This document shows, one piece after another, positions 27,217 through 36,045 of a DNA stretch of 64,000 nt (position 1 is the first letter of the stretch; every line of letters starts with the position of its first letter). A program made the translations under genes and the position numbers. The stretch is from JBFWNG01 sp050251195. GTDB taxonomy: Bacteria > Bdellovibrionota_B > Oligoflexia > Oligoflexales > Oligoflexaceae. The stretch is taken from the NCBI GenBank assembly GCA_050251195.1, contig JBFWNG010000004.1, forward strand, positions 1 through 64,000. The letters are read 5' to 3'. The notes below the pieces were generated by a model that saw only the letters and a list, made by a program, of their open reading frames with translations, searched no databases and was not told the origin of the DNA.

Positions 27217-28470
27217 TTATGCCAGGCCTTCGCCAATCTCACGAAAACCGTCAGTAGGTTTAACTCGCGCCGCAATGAACGAGGGATAGAGGCCAGCCAC
27301 CACGCAAAGCAAAATGGCCGCGCCGGATATCCCCGCATAAACCCAAGGGCTGTAATGGACAGGGAGGCTCTTCAAGAAATAAGGATCGGGTAGATCGATG
27401 AACTGGTAAGTTTCCAACGCTTTCGAGATGACAAAAGCCAACACCAAGCCGATAAGGGCGCCGATGACTCCGATGTAGAGACTTTGGTTGACGAACAATT
27501 TGACAACCTGACCGTTCGTGGCACCAAGCGCCTTCAAGACGGAAATGTCGCGCTGTTTTTGGCTCACGGATACGAAGATGGTGGTAAGAATGTTAAATGC
27601 CGCCACAAGTACGACGAGGGCGACGATGAGCGCGATGACCTGCCGTTCCTTCTCCATTGCATCAAAAAGGTTGCTATTAAAAGATTGCCATTCTTTGAAG
27701 GTTAAGTTGAACTTTGACTCGAGCTTGTCTTTGACGGGAATGCTTTGCATGGGATCAAAGAGACCAATCTCCAATCCGGTGACGGTCTTACCCATGTCGA
27801 AAAAGTTTCTGGCGGTCTCCAAGCTCATAATGATGAGCCTGTCGTCATAGTGTTGAAGGCCTGAATTATAGACACCCACGATCTTGAAGGAATTGGAGCC
27901 GGTGTCGTCAATCCCGCCGGGAGGAATAACCTCAATTTCTTCGCCAACCTTTACGTTGAGAATTCCGAGAAGGCCCGTACCTACAATTATCTTCGGAATT
28001 TCGTGACGCTCGGGATTTGTTTTAATGCGATCGTTTTCTTCCTGGAGCTGATCCAATGCGTGTTGGGGTGTGATGAGTTGGCTAATGGGCTGCACTTTTT
28101 CCCGGACCTTAGGTTCGGTCCCCCGGATAATTACGCCGTGCGTGAGACTTCCGTGTTTGGCCATTGTCTCGTAGTGAATAAACGGCGAGACGGCCGATAC
28201 GTCTTTAGGAAATTCCTTCTTGATATTTGCTGCCCAGCTGTCGGGTTCCACAAGTCCGGAAGGATAACGATAAGCCATGATATGAGCGTTGACGTGTAGA
28301 AAGCGTACGCGAAGCTCATGTTCGAATCCGTCAATAACGGAAAGCACGACAATTAACGCCGCCACGCCGATGGCGAGCCCCGTGATCGACAAAATACTAA
28401 TCCAAGAGAAAAACCGATTGTCACGGCTAGCTTTGAGGTATCTTATGGCAACGAAATGGCTAAAACTCAT
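27217..28470 (-). CDS. lolC: LolC/LolE-family lipoprotein-releasing permease
   Basis: 417 residues; the start at 28470 is chosen because it forms an ATGA overlap with the hemB stop and begins the family N-terminus SFSHFVAIRYL. Membrane helices: about 20-45, then three near the C-terminus (about 270-295, 320-345, 380-405), with a large periplasmic domain between the first and second, as in FtsX/MacB-type permeases. With ATPase LolD it hands lipoproteins from the inner membrane to LolA, relevant in a genome so rich in lipoproteins. LolD and a second permease are not in the window. Whether it is LolC or LolE cannot be decided. Confidence 0.93.
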   Translation of the reverse strand: MSFSHFVAIRYLKASRDNRFFSWISILSITGLAIGVAALIVVLSVIDGFEHELRVRFLHVNAHIMAYRYPSGLVEPDSWAANIKKEFPKDVSAVSPFIHYETMAKHGSLTHGVIIRGTEPKVREKVQPISQLITPQHALDQLQEENDRIKTNPERHEIPKIIVGTGLLGILNVKVGEEIEVIPPGGIDDTGSNSFKIVGVYNSGLQHYDDRLIIMSLETARNFFDMGKTVTGLEIGLFDPMQSIPVKDKLESKFNLTFKEWQSFNSNLFDAMEKERQVIALIVALVVLVAAFNILTTIFVSVSQKQRDISVLKALGATNGQVVKLFVNQSLYIGVIGALIGLVLAFVISKALETYQFIDLPDPYFLKSLPVHYSPWVYAGISGAAILLCVVAGLYPSFIAARVKPTDGFREIGEGLA

Positions 28471-29465
28471 GATTCTTTTAGCCACCGTGCAACATCAAGC
28501 GCATAATAGGTGAAAACGGCGTCGGCGCCTGCGCGCTTTAGACACAACAGGCTCTCGAGCACGGCTTGCTTCTCGTCAAGCCATCCCATCTGAGCCGCAG
28601 CCTTTACCATCGCGTATTCACCGCTCACTTGATACGCAAATGTGGGTACTTTAAACTCGCGTTTCACCTGTTGAACAATGTCGAGGTAGGGCAGTCCCGG
28701 TTTGACCATGACGATGTCCGCGCCTTCTTCCAGGTCCAGGCCGACCTCGCGCAGCGCTTCGCCGCTGTTGGCGGGATTCATCTGATAACTTGCCTTTGAA
28801 GCCCCTTTGAGCGCCGACTTCGAGCCTACAGCATCGCGAAACGGTCCGTAGAAACAAGACGCGTACTTAGCGGCATAAGATAGGATAAGGGTATTCGTGT
28901 AGTTTTCCTTGTTCAACGCTTCACGAATTCTTCGTACCCTGCCGTCCATCATGTCGGAAGGGGCCACGACGTCAGCCCCGGCTGCCGCGTGCGAAAGGGC
29001 TTGCTGCACCAGCACGGATATAGTGTCGTCATTGATGATGCTACCTCGGTCGTCGATGATTCCGTCCTGACCATGGCTGGTATAAGGGTCGAGCGCAACG
29101 TCAGTGATAACGAGCAATTCTGGGAACCGCTCTTTGAGCAATCGGACGGATCGCTGGACCAGTCCGTTCGCATTGTGACTTTCTTCGCCTTTCAGAGATT
29201 TGAGCGGTCCGTCCACCACCGGAAATAACGCCAGAGCGGGTACCCCCAGATTGAGGCATTCTTCGGCGACGGCGAGCAGCTTGGTCTTTGACAACCTAAA
29301 TTGGCCCGGCATGGAGCCGATCGCTTCGTCCTTTTTCTCATGATCGTGGATGAATATGGGATATACGAGATCCGCCGCTGTAAGGTGATGTTCTTGCACC
29401 ATGGCACGGATAGGAGCATTGAGTCGAAGGCGGCGCATCCTGGTCGTTGGAAAAGAAATACTCAT
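28467..29465 (-). CDS. hemB: Delta-aminolevulinic acid dehydratase (porphobilinogen synthase)
   Basis: 332-residue cytoplasmic enzyme joining two 5-aminolevulinate molecules into porphobilinogen for haem synthesis. Visible motifs: VVAPSDMMDGRV, the Lys region SYAAKYASCFYGPF, and MVKPGLPYLD with the Schiff-base Lys. The metal site reads ALDPYTSHGQDG, with Asp where zinc-type enzymes have Cys, so this is the magnesium-type HemB. It overlaps the ruvC stop and the lolC/E start by ATGA on both sides, indicating coupled translation within one operon. Confidence 0.97.
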   Translation of the reverse strand: MSISFPTTRMRRLRLNAPIRAMVQEHHLTAADLVYPIFIHDHEKKDEAIGSMPGQFRLSKTKLLAVAEECLNLGVPALALFPVVDGPLKSLKGEESHNANGLVQRSVRLLKERFPELLVITDVALDPYTSHGQDGIIDDRGSIINDDTISVLVQQALSHAAAGADVVAPSDMMDGRVRRIREALNKENYTNTLILSYAAKYASCFYGPFRDAVGSKSALKGASKASYQMNPANSGEALREVGLDLEEGADIVMVKPGLPYLDIVQQVKREFKVPTFAYQVSGEYAMVKAAAQMGWLDEKQAVLESLLCLKRAGADAVFTYYALDVARWLKES

Positions 29466-30001
29466 AGCTGTCTCTCAGATTGTTTCTCAAGGCTCGAACA
29501 GACTTTGGCATCATAAACATGATAAAGCCCGTAATAAAGCGCAATTGCCAGTGCGTCGGAAACGTCGAAAGGGAGATTACCTATTTCGACCTTCATAAGC
29601 AACTTGATACATTGTAAAACGTCCTCCTTCGTGGCGTTGCCATTCCCCGTGATGACGCGTTTGACGGTTTTAGGCGCCACTTCCACAATCTTCGTTTTTC
29701 TGCTGCCGAATGCCGCAATGATCGCGCCTCGAACCTCGCCCAGGCGGAGAGCGGAGCTGACGTTTATTCCCACAAATGCCTTTTCAATCACACAAACGTC
29801 CGGCTTCCACTCCGCGATAAGGTCGCCCACGGCTTGGTGTAAGGAAGTCATTTTTTCAAAGACGCTAATGGAGGGGTGCGGTTTAAGGGCGCCCGCGTCC
29901 AAGACGGTAAAGTCGCTAGGCTGAAGGCGGACAGTCTTGTCCGAACTTAGAATCGCGAAACCGGTAACCTTAGATCCGGGGTCAATCCCCAAAATGCGCA
30001 A
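29462..30001 (-). CDS. ruvC: Crossover junction endodeoxyribonuclease RuvC
   Basis: 179 residues from a TTG start at 30001, preferred because AGAGG lies 7 bases upstream and the protein then begins MRILGIDPG as in the family; a longer frame to 30073 is less likely. RNase-H-like fold with acidic catalytic residues in GIDPG, VIEKAF and the FDVSDALA pair. It resolves Holliday junctions together with RuvAB, which are not in this window. It is the first gene of the ruvC-hemB-lolC/E operon. Confidence 0.95.
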   Translation of the reverse strand: MRILGIDPGSKVTGFAILSSDKTVRLQPSDFTVLDAGALKPHPSISVFEKMTSLHQAVGDLIAEWKPDVCVIEKAFVGINVSSALRLGEVRGAIIAAFGSRKTKIVEVAPKTVKRVITGNGNATKEDVLQCIKLLMKVEIGNLPFDVSDALAIALYYGLYHVYDAKVCSSLEKQSERQL

Positions 30002-30089
30002 TGCTAAACCTCTGATTCGTATAGTGATTTGCTTGTGCCCATCATAGATTATTTTTAGCCGGATTTTAAACAATTAATTACCCAAATCC

Positions 30090-30116
30090 TCAATATTTTT
30101 GTGTAAAGGCCGATTC
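30090..30116 (+). promoter_or_regulatory. Sigma-28-like promoter for the barrel gene at 30146
   Basis: TCAA, exactly 15 bases, then GCCGATTC at 30109-30116. The block shares the TAAAGGCCGAT core with the SpoIIE site at 16037. It ends 29 bases before ATG 30146, a suitable leader length. The -35 part deviates from TAAA by one base. Confidence 0.55.
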
Positions 30117-30145
30117 TTCCTTTAGGAAATCCTTAATGAGGGGTT

Positions 30146-30838
30146 ATGAACTTCGCAGTGCCTAAAGTACGAGCAAGCTTGATGACGGTCATTGGACTGT
30201 TGATGAGCGTTTCGGCGATGGCGGTGGACAACGATGATCCAACACTCTTTATTGATGCAAACTATGGTTTTGCGACCTACAAGAGCAAGCTTGTGGAAAG
30301 CAATGACCTCGGAAGCGAACTTCGCTACGGCATTGGCGGCAACGCAGGGGAAGATCATCAGTTTGGCTTCCGCGTGGTATCGCAGACTGATACAACTTCG
30401 TTTGCTCTCAACGAGAGTAAAATCGCCACGACGTGGGAAGACTCGGAATTTCGCTATCAGTGGGGATACGTCTCTCTCGGCCTCCTCATCAGTCGCATAG
30501 GTTTGCAGGCGAGCCGCGAAGGGACGGAAGTCATCGACGTTTCGGGTTCCGGCTACGGGGGAAGCCTTGGGCTCACCGCGCCTATCGGTCGCAGCGGAAC
30601 GTATTATCTCGACGTTCAATCGGCAACGGCCAGCGCCTTCCACAACACTCTTGATGAAGAGGTTACGTCCGCAACTAGGATGGATATTGACACAGGTGCC
30701 AGATTTAGACTTACCAAGAATCTTATGAGCCTAATCGTGGGTTATAAACAGCGGACAGCTTCGTACAAGACAGACGCTAGTTATGCCGAAGCCGTCTACA
30801 CGACCTATCTGGGATTACGCTTCGCTTTTTTCTTCTAA
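30146..30838 (+). CDS. Outer-membrane beta-barrel protein
   Basis: 230 residues with a signal peptide (about 1-27, ending SAMA). The mature chain consists of alternating amphipathic strands with Gly and aromatic girdles (LFIDANYGFATY, FRYQWGYVSLGLL, YYLDVQSA, LSLIVGYKQRTA) and ends in LGLRFAFFF, a classical C-terminal barrel signature with terminal Phe. About ten strands are plausible. No transported substrate can be named. The start has GAGGGG upstream. A sigma-28-like promoter precedes it. Confidence 0.82.
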   Translation: MNFAVPKVRASLMTVIGLLMSVSAMAVDNDDPTLFIDANYGFATYKSKLVESNDLGSELRYGIGGNAGEDHQFGFRVVSQTDTTSFALNESKIATTWEDSEFRYQWGYVSLGLLISRIGLQASREGTEVIDVSGSGYGGSLGLTAPIGRSGTYYLDVQSATASAFHNTLDEEVTSATRMDIDTGARFRLTKNLMSLIVGYKQRTASYKTDASYAEAVYTTYLGLRFAFFF

Positions 30839-30925
30839 TATTCGAATTAGCTCGCGAATTCTCGGTTATTTTTGCCTTATAACCATGTGTAAATACTGTC
30901 TTATTTTTTAAGACTTGGTCTCTGA

Positions 30926-30953
30926 TAAAGTTTGGGGATACCGGAGCCGATAA
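30926..30953 (+). promoter_or_regulatory. Sigma-28-like promoter with both boxes perfect
   Basis: TAAAGTTT at 30926-30933 and GCCGATAA at 30946-30953 each match the flagellar sigma factor consensus 8/8. The spacer is 12 bases, one longer than the enterobacterial optimum. Transcription would start near 30960, about 27 bases before the cupredoxin-like lipoprotein gene. Confidence 0.75.
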
Positions 30954-30986
30954 AGATTCATGGCCGCAATATGGTCGGAGGGTAAT

Positions 30987-31535
30987 ATGAAAAGTCTATT
31001 TTTTTCGATCCTAATGTTTCTCTTTTCTTGCAACACAGAAAGCTATGAAGGTCGCGCTTATACGAAAACGGACCACACCCATGCTCAGGTAGAACCAGCA
31101 GCTCAACAACAATCTGGTGACCAAACTCCTGGCAACGAAGTCGCGACGGATGACAAGCAAGATGAAGCAACCGACGACACGGCCGACGACGCTACTGACG
31201 ATCAAACTCCGCCACCAGCTGCACCGCCACCCGCTGATCCAAACATTGTGGCATTCTCAATCGTAGCGGGTACAGGTACGAACGCATACAATCAAAAGGC
31301 AACTCCAGTAACGGTGAAAGTGGGTATGACGCTCCGCGTTACCAACAACGACACCGTTGCACATAGAATTCACACAGGCGGCGCACCGTTCCCACACGGC
31401 GAAATGATTGCCCCAGGTGCAACCGTTGATTATCCGATCGCAGCGGCAGTTGACATTACCAACCTGAACCAACCGCCAACCTATGACCACATTTCGGGTC
31501 AAGCGGCTATGTTCTGGATCCAAGCGAATCCATAA
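30987..31535 (+). CDS. Cupredoxin-like lipoprotein
   Basis: 182 residues; start at 30987 (GGAGGG upstream). The signal peptide ends in lipobox LFSC. A long Asp/Thr/Pro-rich linker (about 35-85) holds the domain away from the membrane. The C-terminal domain (about 88-182) has cupredoxin strands: PVTVKVGMTLRVTNNDTVAHRIH and a PGATVDYPI hairpin. His in AHRIHTGG is a plausible copper ligand, but the usual Cys-x-His-Met loop near the C-terminus is not evident, so it may bind no metal or use another set. It is transcribed from a near-perfect sigma-28 promoter and ends at a terminator. Confidence 0.82.
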   Translation: MKSLFFSILMFLFSCNTESYEGRAYTKTDHTHAQVEPAAQQQSGDQTPGNEVATDDKQDEATDDTADDATDDQTPPPAAPPPADPNIVAFSIVAGTGTNAYNQKATPVTVKVGMTLRVTNNDTVAHRIHTGGAPFPHGEMIAPGATVDYPIAAAVDITNLNQPPTYDHISGQAAMFWIQANP

Positions 31536-31558
31536 GACCAAAAAGACGACCATATAGA

Positions 31559-31588
31559 AAAGCCACCTTCAATGGGTGGCTTTTTTTC
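31559..31588 (+). terminator. Rho-independent terminator
   Basis: Stem AAAGCCACC (31559-31567) with GGTGGCTTT (31575-31583), 7-base loop and a T run. It ends the cupredoxin lipoprotein transcript, 23 bases after its stop codon. Confidence 0.92.
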
Positions 31589-31617
31589 TATTCACGTTAA
31601 GCGATCGAAGGACCGGT

Positions 31618-33048
31618 CTAAACCTGGTTACGATACTCTTTAGGATTAATCCCGTACTTCTCAAGCTTGCGAAGCAGGGTGACTTTTGTCATCTGCGTTT
31701 GCTCCGCAGTCTGGTTGATGCGACCGTTAAACGCTTTCAAGGCGCGACGGATAAATTCTTTTTCGAATTTCTCTTTGAGCGCAGGATAATTGAGGTCTTC
31801 CGGACCGCCAAAGTCCATCGAACCTAAACCATCTCCGAACGCTCCTTGGTCTTCGGTCGCGACGCTTGCTGTAGCTCCGGATCTTTGGAAGTTCGCCGGT
31901 AAAGATTGAATATGTATTTGATCAGACGGTTCGATAATAAAGGCGTGCTCGATCACGTTCTCGAGTTCACGAATGTTGCCGGGCCAACTGTGCGTCTTCA
32001 GCGCAGCTAGGGCGTCAGGCAAGATATCCTTCATGTCTTTTGAATGAATTTTATTGAACTTTTTGATCAGGTACTTGACGAGCGCCTGAATGTCTTCTCT
32101 TCGGTCTCTTAGAGGCGGAAGAATAATAGGTAATATGTTGAGCCGGTAGAAAAGATCGGCGCGGAACGTTCCATCTTCGATAAGTTTTTCGAGATTGCGG
32201 TTGGTAGCGGAAATAACTCTCACGTCGGCTTTTATTTCCACGTTGCTGCCAACAGGCGTAAACGATTTTTCTTGAAGGACGCGCAACAGCTTGACCTGCA
32301 TTGCGGGTGTAATGTCGCCGATTTCGTCAAGGAATATTGTGCCGCCTTGCGCAAACTGGAACTTGCCAATTTTGCGTTTGTCGGCTCCGGTGAAGGCGCC
32401 TTTCTCATGACCAAAAAGTTCGCTTTCGATAAGGTTCTCTGGGATCGCGCCGCAGTTGACGGCAACGAAAGGGCCCTTCTTGCGATGGGAGTTGAAGTGG
32501 AGCGCCCGCGCTACCAATTCTTTGCCTGTGCCGCTTTCGCCGCGAATCAGGACCGAGGTTTCTACCTTTGAAAGTTTATAGACGAGGTCGAAGACCTTTC
32601 GAATCGAGTTAGACTCGCCGATCATATTGCGCTTGTCGTCGATCTTGAGGTGTGGAGCCGAGAATGCCGCCACTTCAACCATTGTGGACGCTTTCATCGC
32701 TGCGTCAATTGTATGTAAGAGACTTTCGGTGTCGATTGGTTTTTCTAGGTAGTCGTAGGCGCCGTGCTTTATCGCAACAACTGCGTCTTGAATATTTGTG
32801 TAGGCAGTAAGAACAAGGCAGACCATTTCCGGTCGTAGTTCTTTGATTTTCGCCAGCGCATCGAGTCCGCTGACGCCCGGCATGTTCACGTCAAGAAGAG
32901 CGACATCGTACTTGTTGTTCGCTTCGACCATTTCGATAGCTTGTGCTCCGCCCTCAGCTGTATCGACGAAGTGTCCTTCTTGCTCGAGTGCAGACCTTAG
33001 CGTTAAACGCAATGTATCGTCGTCGTCAACGACCAGAAATCTAAGCAT
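31618..33048 (-). CDS. Sigma-54-dependent response regulator (NtrC family)
   Basis: 476 residues. Receiver domain (1-118) with acceptor Asp53 in LLDVNMPG and switch Lys in LEKP. The AAA+ domain (about 140-375) has Walker A GESGTGKE (170-177), sigma-54-contacting GAFTGA (217-222) and Walker B FLDEIGD. A Fis-type helix-turn-helix (about 430-470) ends the chain. It activates sigma-54 promoters on phosphorylation. No kinase gene is adjacent, so its partner is elsewhere. An imperfect palindrome CTGGTA-N9-TACCAG (33072-33092) in its leader may be an operator. AGGAGACTA lies upstream of ATG. Confidence 0.97.
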   Translation of the reverse strand: MLRFLVVDDDDTLRLTLRSALEQEGHFVDTAEGGAQAIEMVEANNKYDVALLDVNMPGVSGLDALAKIKELRPEMVCLVLTAYTNIQDAVVAIKHGAYDYLEKPIDTESLLHTIDAAMKASTMVEVAAFSAPHLKIDDKRNMIGESNSIRKVFDLVYKLSKVETSVLIRGESGTGKELVARALHFNSHRKKGPFVAVNCGAIPENLIESELFGHEKGAFTGADKRKIGKFQFAQGGTIFLDEIGDITPAMQVKLLRVLQEKSFTPVGSNVEIKADVRVISATNRNLEKLIEDGTFRADLFYRLNILPIILPPLRDRREDIQALVKYLIKKFNKIHSKDMKDILPDALAALKTHSWPGNIRELENVIEHAFIIEPSDQIHIQSLPANFQRSGATASVATEDQGAFGDGLGSMDFGGPEDLNYPALKEKFEKEFIRRALKAFNGRINQTAEQTQMTKVTLLRKLEKYGINPKEYRNQV

Positions 33049-33109
33049 ATTAGTCTCCTACCTCTTGCTGGTACAGGATTTATACCAGTTGTCCCCGAAA
33101 ATCACTAGT

Positions 33110-33230
33110 TTGCATTTTATTAGAAAAAGCAAAGCATTAATTTATATTCCGTAAGACTTTTATTAATATTTTTATTAAAAAATGTCAATATTAATATTTC
33201 TATGCTTAAAAATAATAACTTTTATAGAGG
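33110..33230. other. Very AT-rich intergenic block
   Basis: About 120 bases between the divergent NtrC-type regulator and the 820-residue protein are far richer in A and T than the rest of the window, with two TATTAATATTT repeats (about 33169 and 33189). No gene fits. It may be an upstream promoter element or a binding region for a nucleoid protein. Confidence 0.6.
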
Positions 33231-33238
33231 AGGCCCTT

Positions 33239-33267
33239 TTGTCGTCCTGGTCGGGACAGGGTATAAT
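33239..33267 (+). promoter_or_regulatory. Sigma-70 promoter for the 820-residue protein gene
   Basis: TTGTCG (33239-33244), a 17-base spacer and a perfect TATAAT (33262-33267). Because it lies after the first in-frame ATG at 33202, it supports the start at 33310. Confidence 0.72.
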
Positions 33268-33309
33268 ATTAAAGAAATCCCCAAAATAGCTTTTCCCTTG
33301 GAGCAACCC

Positions 33310-35772
33310 ATGGATATTTCCCGATCCCTTCGATGGGTAAGAGGCTTGCGGAACGCAAAACGTCTCGGATTATCGGCTAACTCCCTGGAAACAATTGAGT
33401 CATCAATAAGAGGGGAGGCAGGGCTGCGAGAGCCTTTGCCCAGCGACGAAGGCAAAATGGAGCCAGCGGCGGCCGAGGACCCCCTAGGCAAGCTAGAACT
33501 GCGTTTACGCAAGCTTGCTCAGGCAAAGGTCGCCTGGGGCAATATTGAGGCTGTCCTCTGGGAAATGTATGCGCAGGCCGAAGATACAGGCCTTATCGCC
33601 CGCAAAATGGTGGAGCTTGCTCTTGTCCACGCCTCTCCCGCGGAGGTCACCCAAGTGTTGGGCAGACTTTCGGCGCTGGAGTGCGAGTTTTATCAGGATC
33701 TGCGAACGGACGTGAGGGGACCTCTGTTCGTATTGCTCTGGCAAAACAAGCGTACGGAGATCACGTCGCGACTGTTAAGGGGTGTTCGTCACAACCTCCT
33801 TCTGCCTATCGAGAAGCTGTACTGCTTTTACGATCTCTTGAGGAGGTCCGAGCTTATCGAGGCCTTCATGTTGTTCAAAGACAATCAGGAAGATCTCGTA
33901 AATTCTGTCGCGGAATTTGGCGAAAAAGTTGGTGTTGAAATAAACCGTGTCCTGTTTGACGCCGGAAAACTTGCGTTTGATCTGGGATATGATGCCTACT
34001 GCCGCGACGTTCTTCGTGCCCTAGACCAAAACAGCGGCTTCTACCCCGAAGCTCTCAATCTGCTCCTTCGAACAAAGGTTGACGACAGCCATATCCAGGA
34101 CAACGTCTTCATCCGTAAACTCAATAAGACCAAGGATTGGAGGGAGCGCGTTCGACTCTTCTACGAGTTCCTTGGCGAAGCAAAGCGGCTCGGCGGTATT
34201 AAAGATCTCAATCGTCCCCTTCTCAACGAGCTTCTGGTCGATCCTTTAAAATGGGTGCCGGCATCACCGGATGCATGGGGCGCGATGTCCCGCGCTATTG
34301 TCGACCACATCGGCCTCGATCAACTGTTTCCGAATGTTTGGGCGATATTCTCTCAGAATATTTTACGCGTGTACGCGAGCGACCTAGACACGGCTCTCTG
34401 GAGTCCGGTGCTTGACGCGCAGTTCTTCGACAAGCAAGACCAGTACTACTGGCATGGCGTGGCGCTGTTTCACCGATACCTTGGCAATCTCGATTCCGAT
34501 GATTGCGAGCTGTGGCGGGCGGCGGATTTTATGAGTAAAGCCAAGGCGAGTCGGGGTAAGCCTTTGCCCGTGGATTGGGAGACGCTCAACAGAACCGCCT
34601 ATCAATACGTCCATAAGCAGCTCTCCATGTCGGAAACAAAGCGTGTTGCTCGCTTGCGTCAATTGAGAATGGCTCTCGACCCATCGAAACTTGTGCGTTC
34701 CGATATTGAAGAATACTTGAAGGAAATCAAGAGACCACCTCTAGGAGTTCTCGAAAGACTTATTTCTATTGCTAGATACAACGAGGAAGCCGAGCTCGAG
34801 CTTACGCTTTTGAAACGCAAGGCGGAACAATCCCATTTTGCGAATCAGGAGCTGGAACGGGTATGGCGCCTGGCCGCCAACACGGGCAAGTTCGATTTGG
34901 CTTGGCGCGCGGCGACGATTTTAAAATCGCGTGACGCCCTGGACGAGAGAATCTTTCCAAGCTGGGCCATCTCCGGAGAAAAGCGAAGCGAATACCACCT
35001 CAATATTCCCCATTTGGAAAACGTGGTCGAGTCGTTCCGAGATCTGACCGTCGAAGAACAAAAGTTCTTGAAGGCTATCGTTCGCATAGGTCACCACATC
35101 CCGGCTCTATTGCAGTTGCTCGACGCAAACATAAAGGCGGTCAAGCCCGTCCCAAGCAAGCCTGGAAGCAAAGAATATGAAGTCGATAAAATCCTCAACG
35201 CACTAGGTTGGTTGGGGAACGTGAAGCGATACTATCAATACGAAGACGACTATGCGGCGCATTCGTTGCCTATGCCTTCTTTCATTCACGTGCTGCCGGA
35301 CAACACCTGGAGCCTGTTGATTGTAAAACTGAGTCAGCGGCTCGGCCTTACTGCATGGAACTGGAAACTCTCCAATCTGAAAAAATACATCGACGGTCTC
35401 ATGCCTCAAATAGCTTCCGGAAAGTTAGGCGGCTCATGGGGCGTCGGGCGATGGCTCAAAAACCTAAATCCCGAGGGACGCAACGCATGGTGTGATCTCG
35501 CGAGTATCATCAATAAATTTCCGGACGAACGAGGGTATGAGATTATCTCCATACTCCTGACGCGTATTGCCGTGATCATCAACCAAAACCATATTCAGGC
35601 GCTCAACTCCTTACGAATCATGCGCTGGTCGGTCTACAACATCTGGCAGCTTGAGAACTGGTTGCTTTCGGACTGTTATTCGCAGATCCGCAGGAAATTT
35701 GGAACGATCCATAGCGTTCCCGTGCCTTTGAGTTTGCGTAAAATGTCGACGATCCTTAAGGAGAAGGCATGA
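33310..35772 (+). CDS. Large cytoplasmic alpha-helical protein, function unknown
   Basis: 820 residues from ATG 33310 (GGAG upstream, promoter just before). No signal peptide, membrane helix, nucleotide-binding motif or catalytic signature is visible. The chain is almost all helix, Leu/Trp/Arg-rich, with pieces that look like degenerate TPR or HEAT repeats. A short conserved-looking region near 640-690 reads EYEVDKILNALGWLGNVKRYYQYEDDY. I do not recognise the family. The gene stands alone on its transcript, 273 bases before the TIGR02147 operon, from which a palindromic repeat separates it. A scaffold or sensory role is only a guess. Confidence 0.85.
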   Translation: MDISRSLRWVRGLRNAKRLGLSANSLETIESSIRGEAGLREPLPSDEGKMEPAAAEDPLGKLELRLRKLAQAKVAWGNIEAVLWEMYAQAEDTGLIARKMVELALVHASPAEVTQVLGRLSALECEFYQDLRTDVRGPLFVLLWQNKRTEITSRLLRGVRHNLLLPIEKLYCFYDLLRRSELIEAFMLFKDNQEDLVNSVAEFGEKVGVEINRVLFDAGKLAFDLGYDAYCRDVLRALDQNSGFYPEALNLLLRTKVDDSHIQDNVFIRKLNKTKDWRERVRLFYEFLGEAKRLGGIKDLNRPLLNELLVDPLKWVPASPDAWGAMSRAIVDHIGLDQLFPNVWAIFSQNILRVYASDLDTALWSPVLDAQFFDKQDQYYWHGVALFHRYLGNLDSDDCELWRAADFMSKAKASRGKPLPVDWETLNRTAYQYVHKQLSMSETKRVARLRQLRMALDPSKLVRSDIEEYLKEIKRPPLGVLERLISIARYNEEAELELTLLKRKAEQSHFANQELERVWRLAANTGKFDLAWRAATILKSRDALDERIFPSWAISGEKRSEYHLNIPHLENVVESFRDLTVEEQKFLKAIVRIGHHIPALLQLLDANIKAVKPVPSKPGSKEYEVDKILNALGWLGNVKRYYQYEDDYAAHSLPMPSFIHVLPDNTWSLLIVKLSQRLGLTAWNWKLSNLKKYIDGLMPQIASGKLGGSWGVGRWLKNLNPEGRNAWCDLASIINKFPDERGYEIISILLTRIAVIINQNHIQALNSLRIMRWSVYNIWQLENWLLSDCYSQIRRKFGTIHSVPVPLSLRKMSTILKEKA

Positions 35773-35786
35773 ACGCGAACGCCCTA

Positions 35787-35858
35787 CGTTTCCCAAACCT
35801 CAGCGTTTCCGCGATCTCTTAATTTAACGCGGAAGCGCGGAATAATGGAAACGCAGAA
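35787..35858. repeat. Dispersed palindrome, copy 2
   Basis: About 72 bases with inner arms CGCGGAAGCG and CGTTTCCGCG (one mismatch). The whole block is nearly identical to the reverse complement of copy 3 at 61252-61330 and shares TTCCGCG/GGAAACGC with copy 1. It follows the 820-residue protein gene. The rest of the gap to 36045 holds no gene and no clear promoter. Confidence 0.85.
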
Positions 35859-36045
35859 GATCTCAACATGACGGTTTCTTTGAAGGTCCCCGCCCACACC
35901 TACTTCAACATCGTTGACACCTAAAACCCCTGAGCCGCTTGAGTGTTCACACCGCGTGATCACCATCTTTCCTTGATTATTGATCTTTCCCGGAAAATCG
36001 ACGACATTAATATCAGAGCTACAAAACATTGAGGATATGTGATTC

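Noticed and set aside
33110..33230. Replication origin in the AT-rich block
   Set aside because: No DnaA boxes are visible and no dnaA, dnaN or parAB genes flank it.
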